Assembly (NCBI RefSeq): GCF_000003815.2
Contig: NC_049994.1
Location: forward strand, 11,393,905 to 11,457,904
Length of the DNA stretch: 64,000 nt
Source: Branchiostoma floridae
Taxonomy: Eukaryota; Chordata; Leptocardii; Amphioxiformes; Branchiostomatidae
Direction: 5' to 3'
The notes under the pieces are model-generated. The model worked only from the letters and a program-made list of their open reading frames with translations. It was not told the DNA's origin and made no database searches. Shown piece after piece: positions 63,893 through 64,000 of the stretch. The translations under genes were made by a program, and so were the position numbers. The first letter of the stretch is position 1. Each line of letters opens with the position of its first letter.

Positions 63893-64000
63893 CTTGACAA
63901 CACAGCAAGAGAGAAAAAAGAGAAGAAGGTTGGATATTGGTGGACATTCATTGCCATGATTTACCAGAACGCTGTTCTGAGACCACAGAACATTATTCTG

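Overview
The window reads as a chordate nuclear genome, most likely a lancelet (amphioxus, Branchiostoma). It has small exons with canonical GT-AG introns and large AT-rich introns. It also has many short foldback (MITE-like) elements, tRNA-derived SINEs, a CR1/Jockey-type non-LTR retrotransposon, and domain-shuffled Ig and TRIM genes of the kind lancelets are known for. One 100-N assembly gap lies at 54504-54603. The species assignment is inference; no diagnostic sequence was searched.

Layout, left to right. 1-6850: no confident gene, but a composite tandem-repeat block (2140-4235) and one possible orphan minus-strand exon (4781-4873). 7025-11298 (minus): a TRIM gene (RING, two B-boxes, coiled coil, filamin, NHL) that is broken twice. 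A 2.1-kb retrotransposon (8918-11004) sits inside B-box 1 with a 5-bp target-site duplication, and a 1-bp frameshift lies in the NHL region. 13888-36768 (plus): a ten-exon gene for a 559-residue single-pass receptor with a signal peptide, three Ig domains, a transmembrane helix and, unusually, a cytoplasmic SH3 domain. This is the most interesting object in the window. Its large introns hold SINEs, MITEs, two satellite-like blocks and a Ly6-like orphan exon. 39505-41014 (minus): a three-exon secreted phospholipase A2-like gene that keeps the CCxxHD catalytic motif but lacks the N-terminal helix and calcium loop. 41649-45247 (plus): a complete seven-exon aldo-keto reductase (AKR1A1-like, 321 residues), head to head with the PLA2-like gene. 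47470-63892 (minus): thirteen exons of an oxysterol-binding-protein-related gene of the ORP10/ORP11 type (PH plus ORD with EQVSHHPP), complete at the 3' end and running off the right edge at its 5' end.

Exon joins were made by hand from splice signals and reading-frame phase. For the Ig-SH3, PLA2-like, AKR and ORP genes, all exon phases are mutually consistent and the coding length is a whole number of codons wherever the ends are present. The genes share no evident pathway. The Ig-SH3 receptor and TRIM protein suggest adhesion, signalling or innate-immunity functions; the AKR and ORP are housekeeping-type metabolic and lipid-transfer genes.
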